From Gymnothorax reevesii (Eukaryota; Chordata; Actinopteri; Anguilliformes; Muraenidae), in NCBI GenBank assembly GCA_029721435.1, contig CM056576.1:61647876-61711875 (forward strand): a stretch of 64,000 nt of DNA, written 5' to 3'. Below are positions 1 through 9,915 of this stretch, piece by piece (positions within the stretch are counted from its first letter, which is position 1; the number at the start of each line of letters is the position of its first letter). Under the pieces are notes generated by a model. It did no database searches and was not told the origin of the DNA. It was given only the letters and a program-made list of their open reading frames with translations. Made by a program: the position numbers and the translations under genes.

Positions 1-800
1 ATGCAAGATGGGACATTTTCAGCTTCCAAGAATTGTGTACAGATCCTTGCAACATGGGGTCGCGCATTATCTTGCTGAAACATGAGGTGAAGTTCATGGA
101 TGTATGGCACAACAATGGGCCTCAGGATCTCATCACGGTATCTCTGTGCATTCAAAATGCCATCAATAAAATGCACCTGTGTTCTTCGTCCATAACAGAT
201 GCCTGCCCATACCATAACCCCACCATCACCATGGGCCACTCAATCCACAACATTGACATCAGCAAAGCGCTCACCCACACGACGCCACACACGATGTCTG
301 CCATCTGCCCTGAACAATGTAAACCGAGATGCATCCGTGAAGTGAACACCTCTCCAACGTGCCAGACGCCATCGAATGTGAGCATTTCCCCACTCAAGTC
401 TGTTACGGCGACGATGTGGAGTCAGGTTAAGACCCCGATGAGGACGACGAGCATTTAGTTGAGCTTCCCTGAGACGGTTTCTGACAGTTTGTGCAGAAAT
501 TCTTTGGTTGTGCAAACCAATTGTTTCAGCAGCTGTCTGAGTAGCTGGTCTCAGACGATCTTGGAGGTGAGCCTGCTGGATGTGGAGGTCCTGGGCTGGT
601 GTGGTTACACGTGGTCTGCGGTTGTGAGGCCGGTTGGATGTACTGCCATATTCTCTGAAACGCCTTTGGAGACGGCTTATGGTGGAGAAATGAACATTCA
701 ATGCCCGAGCAACAGATCTGGTTGACATTCCGGCTGTCAGCATGCCAATTGCACGCTCCCTCAATGCTTGCGCCATCTGTGGCATTTTGCTGTGAGACAA
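1..800 (-). pseudogene. Tc1-like transposase, one premature stop, cut by window edge
   Basis: This is a cut-and-paste DDE transposase acting on its own terminal repeats in the nucleus. From the Met at 800 the first ~120 residues form a paired-like helix-turn-helix region (GMSTRSVARALNVHFSTISR) followed by a second HTH and the basic GRPR-like stretch (NRRPRVTT). The catalytic core starts near TDASRFTLF. A TGA at 240-242 follows VNVVD, where relatives usually carry Arg, consistent with CpG decay of CGA. Beyond it the same frame stays open to the window edge and includes GGVMVWAGICYG and the second catalytic block FQQDNARPH. The protein leaves the window before the final Glu. Only one inactivating change is visible, so this is a fairly young copy. 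Confidence 0.88.
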
Positions 801-1088
801 AACTGCACATTTCGGAGTGGCCTTTTATTGTGGGCAGTATAAGTATATACACCTGTGCACTAATCATGGTGTCTGATGAGCATCTTGATGTGGCACACCT
901 GTGAGGTGGGATGGATTGTCTCAGCAGAGCAAAAGTTCTCACTATCACACATTTAGACAGATTTGTGAACAAAGTTTGAGAGAAATGGTAATATTGTGTA
1001 TCTGGAATGAATTTTAGATCTTTGAGTCCATCTCATGACAAATGGGAGCAAAAACAAAAGTTTTGCGTTTATATTTTTGTTGAGTGTA
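1..1088 (-). mobile_element. Tc1-like DNA transposon, left part outside window
   Basis: The right terminus is visible: read on the minus strand the element begins TACACTCAACAAAAATATAA next to a TA dinucleotide at 1089-1090, the usual Tc1/mariner target. A roughly 290-bp untranslated leader separates the terminus from the transposase start at 800. The other terminus lies beyond position 1. It abuts a gypsy gag remnant on the right and may have inserted into it. Confidence 0.85.
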
Positions 1089-1115
1089 TAAACTGATCAC
1101 GCAACAAAACATGTT

Positions 1116-1500
1116 CTTGACTCAGATCTTCATAGGGAGTTGAAGCGGGTGGTCCGCCAGACCCCAGGACTGTCTATGTTGGAGGCCCGGGCTGAGGCTG
1201 TTCGGTGGGAGCGGGAAGGTAGGCCCAGTGATGTCCCAAGAAGTAGGAGCCATTCTGTCCCTTCTTTCTGTGCTACGCAGTCTTCTAGGGTCCAGCAGGA
1301 GAGTCACCCACTCCCTGAGAACCCATGGAAGGCGGAGATGGCTGAATTGCGAACAATGCTGCTTAGGCAACGGGAGCAACTTAATCAGCTCACCAGCAGC
1401 CTCTATACAGGCACCAGTGCGTCAGGCTAGACCTAACCGTTCTCCTTCTGTTATTTGCAGATGATGCCAGAAACCTGGGCATTACACCAGAGAGTGTGAT
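1116..1500 (+). pseudogene. gypsy Gag C-terminal part with CCHC zinc knuckle
   Basis: Gag packages the retrotransposon RNA. The readable part contains MLEARAEAVRWEREGRPS, then a Gln/Leu-rich stretch resembling a short coiled coil (MAELRTMLLRQREQLNQL). The knuckle lies at 1456-1497 as C-x2-C-x4-H-x4-C (CQKPGHYTREC being its second half). It is in another frame from the upstream part and has a TGA inside the first C-x2-C, again consistent with a CGA Arg codon lost by CpG decay. At least one frameshift and one stop separate it from Gag. Assignment to Gag is supported by its position directly before a retroviral-type protease. Confidence 0.68.
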
Positions 1501-1601
1501 AATGATAGAGTTGTTCCTTTCCAGAACCCGGTTCCCCAACCTCAACCACAGCATAGCTCAAGCATTGCTGTTCAGCCACTGGGAAACTAGCTCCCCCCAA
1601 T

Positions 1602-2479
1602 GTGTTGAGCCACGTAGTAGGAGGGAATATTGCTGGCTCCCAGGATCAGGCTGTGATTGACCCTACAGTATCTTCTTTTGTTGGACAGTGCCCGAAAGTT
1701 GTTGTCAGGGTAGGGGGAGTAATGGTAAACTGTTCATTAGACACAGGGTCAATAGTGTCCACTATAGTGGAGAATTTCTTTCTGTACCATTTTCAAAGCA
1801 ATCTCCAGCTCTGCCATTGGTTGCAACTTCCTGCAGCCAATGGCCTAGGGATACCTTTTACAGGTTATGTTGAGTTGAATGTTGAAGTACTTGGTAAGGT
1901 GATCCCACGAGGTGGCTGGTTGGTGGTTAAAGATCCCCCGGGTCAGGCTTCCCCACCCGAAGTTCCCGGGGTTTTGGGGATGAATGTGATCCCGGAGTGT
2001 TACCATGGGTTATTTGGTCAGCATGGGCCTTCTCTTTTTGAGCTCCCACCGGCGGTCGACGCCCCACCACCACGGCGCCAAGCATTGCAGCATTGTCACC
2101 AGGTTCAGCTTCCCCCCATAGGTGTAGAACAGGAGTTGCTAAGGTCCGTAGCCGAAGGCCCATTCACGTACCTGGAGGCATCATTAAATTGGTGGCTGCC
2201 ACTTGCTCCTCTCAGCTTGGTGAAGCCTCTGTTATGGTTTTAAGCGAGCCAGCAAGTCATCTTCCTGATAACCTTCTTGTTTCACCTGCCTTGATTAGTG
2301 TAGACAGCGGTACAATGTATATACCCGTCGTTAATGTGGGTTTTTGTTGGGCCACACTTTATCCTCAATGTGTTTTAGGCCGGTTAATCCCTGCTACTAT
2401 TATAATGCTTCCTACTGGGATCACTGAGGATGTTTCCAGACCTCACACTGTTGTTGCTACCCCTAGCAAGCATGGTTAG
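1602..2479 (+). pseudogene. gypsy aspartic protease region (frameshifted)
   Basis: This is a retropepsin-like protease that would process Gag-Pol. The first segment (1602-2243) has the active-site motif CSLDTGSIVSTI around residues 45-55, then a flap-like region and LGMNVIPECY, which matches the second conserved LLGxD-type loop of the family. It goes out of frame near 2100 and continues in the next frame to 2479 with a spacer region of unknown role. The segment keeps the catalytic Asp, but no full-length reading frame is left. Confidence 0.72.
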
Positions 2480-2841
2480 CTCCTTCAGGGAACAGATTGG
2501 GTCTATTGACTTATCAGTGCTTTCAGACACAGGAAAGGAGAAGGTAAGGGCTTTGCTGTTTAAACATGAGCTGGTGTTTTCTGCTCATGAGGGTGACCTC
2601 GGGTGCACTAATCTGATTTCACATGACCTCCCCTCCTGGACAATAAACCGGTCAGGCAGAGGTGTAGGCGCATTCCTCCTTCTGACTATGATGAGGTGAA
2701 GGCTCACCTACGTCAGCTGCTAGAAAACCAGGTTATTCGGGAAAGTAGTAGCCCCTATGCCACACAAATTGTCCTGGTACGTAAGAAGGATGGAAACCTT
2801 CGAATGTGTGTTGATTTCAGACAGCTCAACAGCAAGACTCA
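2480..2841 (+). pseudogene. gypsy Pol: linker and start of reverse transcriptase
   Basis: The linker reads LLFKHELVFSAHEGDLGCTN, the typical sequence just before gypsy RT, followed after a frameshift by the RT entry block VIRESSSPYATQIVLVRKKD and LRMCVDFRQLN. The domain ends after SKTQ, exactly where the P-like element arm starts at 2842. The catalytic YxDD region is therefore absent, and no continuation is found right of the P-like element. Confidence 0.8.
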
Positions 2842-3066
2842 AACGATGCACTGCTGTGAACGGAAACACAGAAACAGCGTATTTTCCCGGCCTAATAGAG
2901 GTCCCACCTGAAAATAATACACCAGTTCAATTGTACGCTATATTTAAAAAAATGACAGCACTTTAGCTGCTTGGAAAAAAACACAGTTGCTCTTGAACTA
3001 ACCAACTGACATATCCTGCGCGAGGCGCATCGTAGTTCACTGCCTGCTGCAGCGATCAGCTGTTTG
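2842..3066 (+). repeat. left inverted-repeat arm of the P-like element
   Basis: Inverted copy of the right arm at 3690-3940, with scattered mismatches and small indels. It lacks the outermost ~130 bp present on the right. Confidence 0.75.
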
Positions 3067-3077
3067 GGTCACAGTAA

Positions 3078-3173
3078 AGCTGCTTGCACAAACGCGTGTA
3101 TTCACATCATCGCATTGACTTGGAATGTAATCTGTGTGCGAAAAATCATTTCGCGTCCAGTGTGCAAGCGGCT
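3078..3173. mobile_element. 96-bp Harbinger-like MITE nested in the P-like element
   Basis: It starts AGCTGCTTGCAC and ends GTGCAAGCGGCT, an imperfect terminal inverted repeat, flanked on both sides by TAA (3075-3077 and 3174-3176). A 3-bp TWA duplication is the hallmark of PIF/Harbinger insertion. The same terminal sequences bound the larger element at 24037-24876, so both belong to one family. Confidence 0.65.
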
Positions 3174-3226
3174 TAACTGCGGTTGCGAGGTTGGATGGCC
3201 GTTTTAATTGTACAAATATTTCGTAA

Positions 3227-3436
3227 ATGGTCTGTATGTGTCGCTTTCTTGGACGTGAAAGCAAAGCTGTATCCTGGTGCACTTACAGCTTCCGCTGCAT
3301 TCCTCTGCGGAATATTGGACTTGTAGCTGTGGCTAGTTGCCTCAACACGGATATTGATACGCCACCTGTATCCCTAAAAGAACTCCGTGTTTGCAGTTTT
3401 CATTTTTCCAAAGAGGATTTCATTAGGCTACAATGA
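3227..3436 (+). pseudogene. THAP-type zinc finger exon (fragment)
   Basis: THAP domains are C2CH DNA-binding zinc fingers found at the N terminus of P-element transposases and domesticated THAP proteins. The 69-residue frame shows a Cys at the start (MVCMCRFLGRE), a central Trp (SWCTY) and the closing Cys-x2-His with its Phe context (LRVCSFHFSKEDFI). Spacing between the Cys pair and C-x2-H agrees with the family only loosely and the second N-terminal Cys is unclear. The frame ends in a stop soon after, with no catalytic domain in the element. It is most likely the 5' exon of a deleted transposase. Confidence 0.5.
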
Positions 3437-3689
3437 GGGAAATCTCAATGGTGCACGCTGAAGAGCACTGCTGTACCCAAGCATCTGGTAAGAGAGTGAA
3501 ACACCTATGAATAAGTGAAATGTGACATTGCAGCACAAATTGATATTGCATTGGGTCTACGCAGCCACACACTGTGTATCTGCTGTGCTGGTAATTGTAG
3601 AGATTTTATTTATATTTTTTTTTAATTGGAGACGTGATTCTATGCCATTGAAAATCTGGCACTGCCGCAAACCGCTTGGAGTCTGACCC

Positions 3690-4072
3690 AAACAGCTGAT
3701 CGCTACTGCGCACAGTGAACTACGATGCGCCTCGCGCAGGAATACGTCAGGAATACTTCAGTTATACTTCAGTTGGTTAGTTCAAGAGCAACTGTGTTTT
3801 TTCCCGAGCAGCTAAAGTGCTGTAATTTTTTAAAATATAGCGCACAATTGAAATGGGGTATTATTTTCAGGTAGGACCTCTTTTAGGCCGAGAAAATACG
3901 CTGTTTCTTTGTTTCCATTCACAATAGTGTATCGCTTAAATTTCCACCCAGCACTTTGCCCAAGTGCGGCTACCTGGAGGAAATCAGAGAGCTGTCTACT
4001 GCATCTAACGTAAGAAGTGGCGATTTGTAGCTCATATAACCCCAATTCAGAAAAAGTGAACTATCCCTTTAA
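3690..4072 (-). repeat. right inverted-repeat arm and terminus of the P-like element
   Basis: Complementary to 2842-3066, then continuing outward through AAGTGCGGCTACCTGGAGG to the terminus GTGAACTATCCCTTTAA. Confidence 0.72.
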
Positions 4073-4435
4073 GGTGAGGAACTGGCCAATAGCCATGCCT
4101 GATCGTGTTTAGAGTTTAGAGTTCACGTGTGTGCTTATTCAAAAAATGAGATGGAAAACAGGCAACAAGTAACCGGGATGTAAAAACATATATTATTTTG
4201 TCTAAAACTAAAAATGATATTGGTCTTTTATACAACCACCATTCAAAAAAAGTTGGGACGCTGTGCAAAATTGAAATAAAAACAGAATGCAATGATTTGC
4301 AAATCATTTAAACTCTATATTCAGTTGAAGAGAGTACAAAGGCAACATATTAGACATGAAAACTAAGCAATTCAACTTTTTACACTGAGAATAACAATTT
4401 ATGAATAATGTTTCTCAGTGTAAAATTGCAGAAAA

Positions 4436-5640
4436 TTTGGTGATTTCATTATCTTCGGCATATAATATAATTTGAAGTTTCAGAGAATCCCCTATGCAAG
4501 GGACAAGGCTGAAAACTAGTATTGAATTGCCGTGCAGACCCTCAGGTGGCACTGGATTTAAAACAGACAGAATTCTGTCGTGGAAATCACTGCATGGGTT
4601 CAGGCACACTTCTGTGAACCATTGTCAGTGAGCACAGTTTTTCCATCGCTTCCACAAATGCAAGTGAAAACTTAACTGTGTAAAGACAAAACCATATATT
4701 AACAAGATCTAGAAATACCGTTGCCCTCTGTGGGCCCGAACTTATTTCAGATTGACTAAAATGAAGTGGAAAACTGCACTGTGGTCTGGTCAATGAAAAT
4801 GTGAAATTATTTTTGGAAACAAGGTTGCTGCACCCAGCACAGTGGTTAGCATTGCTGCCTCACAGCAAGAAGGTCGTGGGTTCGGATCCGGCCTGGGGCC
4901 TTTCTGTGTGGAGTTTGCATGTTCTCCCCGTGTTGCGTGGGTTTTCGCCAGGTACTCCGGTTTCCTCCCACAGTCCAAAGACATGCATATCAGGCTAATT
5001 GGAGACACCAAATTGCCCATAGGTATGAATGTGAGAGTGAATGGTGTGTGAATGGTGTGTGCGCCCTGCGATGGATTGGCAAGCTGTTCAGGGTGGGTTC
5101 CTGCCTTTGCCCGTAGTCAGCTGGGATAGGCTCCAGCTCGCCCTGTGACCCTAGTGAGGAATAAGCGGGTATAGAAAATGGATGGATGGATGGTTGCTGC
5201 ACCCTTTGTGCTAAAGTTGAGAAGGACCATCCTTCTTGTGGCTTGTTCTCAGTGCTCATTTCAAAAGCCAGCCTCCATCATAGTGTGGTGCTACATTAGT
5301 GCACATGGTATGGACAACTTGCACATCTGTGAAGCCACCATTAATGCAGAGTAATATACACAAGATTTGAAGCAACATATACTGCCATCCAGACCTCCCT
5401 TCCTTTTTTCAGGGCAGGCCTTGCTTACTTAAGTGAGACAATGCCAAAATCTCACTCTGCTGCATAGTCAGCAAGTCCAGTGGCTAAACTGCTCCGCCTG
5501 CATTCCAGACCTCTCACCTACTGAAAATATTTGGCACATTATGAAACGGGAAAGCCACAAATTCTTGTGCAGCTGAAATCCTATACTGAGCAAGAGTGGG
5601 AAAACATTTTCAGGGTGCAACATAACTTTTTTCCAACATT
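4436..5640 (+). pseudogene. Tc1-like transposase, heavily decayed and interrupted
   Basis: Reading across frames, the sequence matches the HTH-to-core part of the transposase at 15867-16842. It has a WKTALWSGQCEN block before the SINE, then after it ISAHGMDNLHICEATINAE and CIPDLSPTENIWHIMKRE (the ...SPDLxPIENxW block that carries the last catalytic acidic residue region). Multiple stops and frameshifts exclude function. The coding frame is interrupted at 4836-5191 by the SINE, so the transposon was already in place when the SINE inserted. Confidence 0.72.
4836..5191 (+). mobile_element. tRNA-headed SINE-like repeat with GGAT tail
   Basis: The head carries RNA polymerase III box A (GTGGTTAGCATTGC) and box B (GGGTTCGGATCC) like sequences. 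The body contains CATGTTCTCCCCGTG and CAGCTGGGATAGGCTCCAG, and the tail is ATGGATGGATGGAT. It is flanked by a perfect 13-bp target-site duplication GGTTGCTGCACCC (4823-4835 and 5192-5204). It lies in the coding part of the degenerate Tc1-like copy. I recognise the body as a repeat very common in fish genomes. Confidence 0.82.
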
Positions 5641-5721
5641 TTCCCGGTCAGGCAAGCAAACTTTTGCAAACAGTTGCAAAACGCTTGCCCGAAGAGGAAT
5701 CTTACTTCCCCACCCCCCAAA

Positions 5722-5728
5722 AAAAAAA

Positions 5729-5760
<32 letters not shown>

Positions 5761-5780
5761 ATACATACATACATACAAAT
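5722..5780. repeat. A-run plus (TA)n / (CATA)n microsatellite
   Basis: A run of ten A is followed by alternating TA and then four ACAT units. Amino acid frames here (Ile/Tyr repeats) are artefacts of the repeat. Confidence 0.9.
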
Positions 5781-5789
5781 ACAACACTA

Positions 5790-7408
5790 TAACATATTAC
5801 ACAGCAAGTCATTACACACAAGTCACCAAAAATACTTTCTTCTCTACTTTTGTAAGCATGTAGTCTTTAAGAAAATCAAACAATACTTCTTTCCTGACAT
5901 CATGTACGTTTGGTTCCGGTATATCTCTCGTCTGAATCTAAATAGTAAAGCAAAAATGGTAGGAAGCATATTCTTGTAAAAATACTATCAGAACTTTTTG
6001 TCACAAACAAATCACTATATTGTTGATTTCTGTCATTCATTTCACCTTTTAAACAGTCTTATTTAACTTCCATCATGATTTCTAACACTCTTTCAGACTG
6101 TAAGTTGATGTTTTTCTCTGTATGCCTGTGCAGTAAAAACTGAGAGCCAGGGAATTTCAGTATCGTGATGTGTGTGTTTTTTTTTTTTTTTAAAGAGTCA
6201 TTCCATGTCAAATCAACAGATTTTTCAGCAAGTTTCCCCTATACCATCTCAGAATTAGTCTAAATGTGCATTAGAACTAGTGTATCCTGAAAATTTCAGC
6301 TTAATCGGTCAATTATTTAGGTTTTGGCAGAGGTTTAAAGTTTCAGAATTTTCAGACAATTTCTGTCATTTATGTGCCATGATATATTCAAATACAATTT
6401 TCAGCACCCCATAAAATCATTAATATTTATCATATACCTTTGAAACTTGGTATTTAGACTAATTGGACCCTGAATAATCTATTTTTAATATTCTTTTAGG
6501 TGAAAAATGGGGAGCAGAGATGGTATTTTACTGATTTATTTAACCTTTATTTAACCAGGTAAAAACCAAAAAATCTCTTTTAAAATGGTGACCTGGTCAA
6601 GAAGGCAGCAAAAAACTGCACATCAGAACAAGCTGAATACAAACAATGAAATACAAAACAATATTTGAGGGCAGAACAGGGTTGCAAGTATACAAAGGCA
6701 CATATAAACAAAATGTATCAAGATAAAACAGGCTATTTTGCACTAAAACAAGAACAATTTGTGATGCAGATTTGGGTCAGCTTTTGTCTGAAACTCCTAT
6801 CAGGTATCATGCCTCTGAAGTAAAACTGTCGATAATATTTATGCCCGTACATGAAAACTTTAATATCTCCAGGGGTATAAGTCGCACAGCTTCGAAATTT
6901 CACATATATGTTCTTTATGTGTGTTGGCAACCAGTAAAAAACTGGATATGTGTTATGCTTACTCTGGGTTTTATGAGTTTCTTAAATATATTTCATACAT
7001 AACTGCATCAGATGTTACACTCTCCACTACAAATTCATCACACTCAACAAAGGCTACGATGGGTTGAATGATGTGCTTGGTGGTGCACTGCCCCTATATT
7101 AAACCAGTTTTTCTTGAAGTTATATCTGGAGAAGGTGTTAGTGATAGGGAAGCAGACAAGCAAGGTGCCATAAGGGACAGGTGGCTGACATCAACTCCTA
7201 TAAGTAACTACACAAGCACCATAATTATTAAGATAAGCTTTTGCTATAGCTCTTGTGAGAGACCGGGCGGTGGCTGTACTGGTGGCTGGGTTGAGTGGAG
7301 GTGGTGTGGGTAGGGGAGTGTTAGTCTCAAAGGCCACTCTTGAAGTAGGTCAGTACAAGTCTGTACAGACCTCTCTGTCTTGATACTTGCTTGACTGGTA
7401 AAACTGGT
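5790..7408. other. unassigned AT-rich DNA
   Basis: No coding signal is visible. It contains a T-run near 6177-6191 and a segment at about 6530-6700 starting TTTATTTAACCTTTATTTAA, which resembles the end of a common fish repeat, but I cannot define its borders. A 15-base C-run lies at 7423-7437, just inside the next element. Confidence 0.5.
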
Positions 7409-7919
7409 TTAACGCTTAAATGCCCCCCCCCCCCCCCGACAAATTTGTAACATGATCTTGGGGGTTGTCAAAACCACTGACTCCTCATAAATTGTGCAAC
7501 CTAATGCCCATAATGACATATTTAGACCATCAGTGCTGCCATCTGATGCATAAAAGTGGAACTGACACTACACTGGCTGCACCAATAACCCTTCCAATAT
7601 GGCGGCCCTCGATGGTGGAATCCACACGATAGATCTGCACCCCTTTACAATGGATACAGGAGACAAACAGGTAAGTTAATGAAAAATAAGCTTATATACT
7701 TCAGCTATATGTCAGCTGTTTCATCATTCAAGTCATTTTAGCAATAAGGTCCCTGAAATGCCCATTGAGACATATATGTCACAAAATTAAAATGAGATCA
7801 AAGGTCACCAAAAATTAAAAATAGCTTTTGGGTTGTTATTAGCCCCTCCCCAGGACATATTAACAAAAATCATTGATTTTTCTTTCAACTTTTACTATAG
7901 TTGGGCATTTCAGGGTTAA
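7409..7919. mobile_element. piggyBac-like MITE with TTAA duplications
   Basis: TTAA at 7409-7412 and 7916-7919 flank inverted termini: CGCTTAAATGCCC on the left and GGGCATTTCAGGG on the right (complement CCCTGAAATGCCC). TTAA target duplication with short C-rich inverted ends defines the piggyBac superfamily. At 511 bp with no frame it is non-autonomous and would depend on a transposase elsewhere. Confidence 0.75.
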
Positions 7920-7920
7920 T

Positions 7921-9035
7921 ATACAGCCCATAATTATTGGCACCCCTGATTAAGATGTGTTCTTTAGCTTCAAATAAATTCAGTTTTTTTTCTAAATATT
8001 ATAGGAATGAAAAAAAGAGGAAAATCCAACCTTTAATTCAAGTGCATTTATTCAGTGGGAAAAAATCCCACATTAAGAAATAATTCTTTTACATCAAATC
8101 ATGTGTGCCACAATTATTATCACCCCTGATGTTAATACCTTGTACAATCCCCTTTTGCCAACAAAACAGCACCTAGTCTTCTCCTTTAATCTTTCGCAAG
8201 ATGGGAGAATACAGAAAGAGGGATCTTCAACCATTCCTCTTTGCAAAATCTCTCTAAATCATCCAGTGACCTGGGTCCTCTCCTCTGCACTCTCCTCTTC
8301 AGCTCACTCCACAGGTTTTCAATGGGGTTGAGGTCTGGGGACTGAGATGGCCATGGGAGGAGCTTGATTCTGTCTGGTGAACCATTTCTGTGTAGATTTG
8401 GCCACATGTTTAGGGTCATTATCTTGCTGAAAGACCCAGTGATGAACCATCTTCAGCTTTCGGGCAGAGTCCACCAGATTTTGATTTAAAATGTCCTGGT
8501 ATTTCAAAGCGCTTATGATCCCATGCACCCTAACAAGGTTCCCATGGCCTCTGGAAGAGAAACAGGCCCACAGCATCACCGGTCCTCCCCCATACTTCAC
8601 AGTGGGCATAAGGTGCTTTTCTGCATACTCATCTTTTGTGTTCCGCCAGACCCCCTTAGAACTTTTTGGCAACAAACACTCTATCTTGGTCTCATCTGAC
8701 CAAAGCACACGGTCCCAGTACCGCTTAGCGAACTACAGACGTTTGCATATGATTGTGAGTGAAAATAGATTTTTTCCGTGTATGCTTCCCAAACAGCTTG
8801 TTGGCACGTAGATAGTGCCTGATGGTTGTTTTGAAGACTTTGTGACCCAAAGATGCTACCATTTGTTTCAATTCTTTAACAGTGAGCTTTGGAGAACCTT
8901 TTCTTTTACCATCCTCCTTTCTGTGTGTGGTGGCAAAATAACCTTGCGTCCTCGTCCAGGCTTGTTTACCACTGTTCCAGTTGTTTTAAACTTCTTAATG
9001 ATAGTGTACATGTGCGCACTAACCTTTTTGTCGAA
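7921..9035 (-). mobile_element. Tc1-like transposon, 5' end truncated
   Basis: The left terminus is ATACAGCCCATAATTATTGG followed by a leader that repeats CACAATTATTATCACCCCTG at 8108-8127, as in related Tc1 families with subterminal repeats. It starts immediately beside the piggyBac-like element. The right side loses similarity near 9035 in the middle of the first HTH, with no second terminus. Confidence 0.78.
8186..9030 (-). pseudogene. Tc1-like transposase, frameshifted, N terminus missing
   Basis: From right to left the decoded parts are a late HTH region (LGHKVFKTTIRHYLRANKLF), then the core with LWSDETKIECL (first catalytic Asp), [39 protein letters not shown] (second Asp), and after a +/-1 frameshift near 8400 [20 protein letters not shown] (last catalytic acidic residue block). 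A stop or frameshift also separates the core from the HTH near 8709. This family differs from the other Tc1-like copies in the window. Confidence 0.82.
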
Positions 9036-9039
9036 ATTG

Positions 9040-9716
9040 TAAGCCTTTTCCGGGCTGCTTGAATTCAGAGTAGCTATTTCTATTCTGTCAGATGATCATT
9101 CAGGACACTGTCCTTCAACATGGGACCCGGGACTGGCGTCTACCAGTCGTTTCACTTGCGGAGTGTCTGGAAGATTATGAGGGGATATCGCACTGTTTAA
9201 AATGCACAAGGAGCTTGACAAAAGGCTAGCTCACAATGCCTTTTCGCTGAGCATGTAGTTGACTTGATCATTCATGGAGCTAGCTGAAGTTAGATCTGGA
9301 ATGTTTTAACATTGTGTGCAGGAATTAGAATGAGTCAATACGTTGGTTTCAAAATTGCATGCCTCATGCACTGGACTGGCAAGCGTTGTGCGCCACCGGT
9401 AGTCGGAAGTCACGTATACTGTGCATGGAACAAGATTAAAGGAATGTACATGTAAATGATAGAGTTGTGTTCCTGTCATCAGGAAACGTTGTTTTCGAAG
9501 GTTTTATGCTCTTGTTTTTGTGGTATTTTAAGGCGACTGAATGAGCAAAGATCCTAGCTTACTTTAGAAATAGTTGCTTGCCCAATTTGGGCAATCATAT
9601 TCTTTACATGTGCCAGAACACTTGCCTGACTTTGATTTTTACTTGCCCCAGGCAATCAAGCAAGTATTTATGTTGCACATTGCATTTTGCTTTCAAAACT
9701 ACAGCGCTTGGTCACC
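9040..9716. other. unassigned DNA
   Basis: No recognisable gene or repeat boundary. A short imperfect direct repetition of CTTGCC/TTGCCC occurs around 9570-9660. No other signal is supported. Confidence 0.4.
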
Positions 9717-9915
9717 TCAGTGCCCACTTACTGAGTGTTGTTAAAAGAGAAGGTCATGCAACACTGTGGTAAACCTGCCCCATCCCAACTTTTTTGAAAA
9801 ATCTTTGTACCTTTTCAATTAAATGGAGATTTAAATGAATAGCAAGTTGATTCGCTGCTTTTTGTTTTTATTTACATTTTAGATAGTGTCCCAACTTTTT
9901 GGGAAATATGATTGT
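9717..9915 (+). repeat. detached 3' end of the Tc1-like family of 15605-17203
   Basis: It contains ACTGAGTGTTGTTAAAAG and AACACTGTGGTAAA followed by CCCAACTTTTTTG, matching the complement of the left end of the 15605-17203 copy (…CTTTTAACGACACTCAGT). Only this 3' segment remains. Confidence 0.65.

Larger units (their letters stand above)
1091..2841 (+). mobile_element. Ty3/gypsy LTR retrotransposon remnant (gag-PR-RT start)
   Basis: Gag tail, CCHC knuckle, aspartic protease and the first block of reverse transcriptase follow each other in the usual gypsy order on the plus strand. They are broken by several frameshifts and stops. No LTRs are visible. The left side is replaced by the Tc1-like element and the right side stops abruptly at the P-like element within the RT domain. 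This lineage is different from the Gmr1-like copies further right. Confidence 0.8.
2842..4072. mobile_element. P-like DNA transposon with long inverted repeats and a THAP exon
   Basis: The left arm (2842-3066) and right arm (about 3690-3940) are inverted copies of each other: both contain GCGCGAGGCGCATCGTAGTT or its complement, and the CAGTTGCTCTTGAACTAACC block. The right arm runs a further ~130 bp to GAACTATCCCTTTAA, while the left arm lacks this outer part. The left end is therefore truncated and sits directly on gypsy RT sequence. The 1.2-kb interior holds only a THAP-like first exon, so the copy is non-autonomous. Confidence 0.7.
4233..5650 (+). mobile_element. degenerate Tc1-like transposon split by a SINE
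   Basis: It begins after TA (4231-4232) with the AAAAAAGTTGGGACG terminal sequence followed by ACAATGATTTGCAAATCATT-like sequence, which recurs in the copies at 15605, 9717 and 56249. The internal sequence follows the transposase of the 15605-17203 element base by base but with many substitutions. The 3' terminus is not recognisable, and similarity fades near 5650. Confidence 0.75.

Noticed and set aside
5722..5790. Ile/Tyr-rich peptides over (TA)n and (CATA)n
   Set aside because: Pure microsatellite translation.
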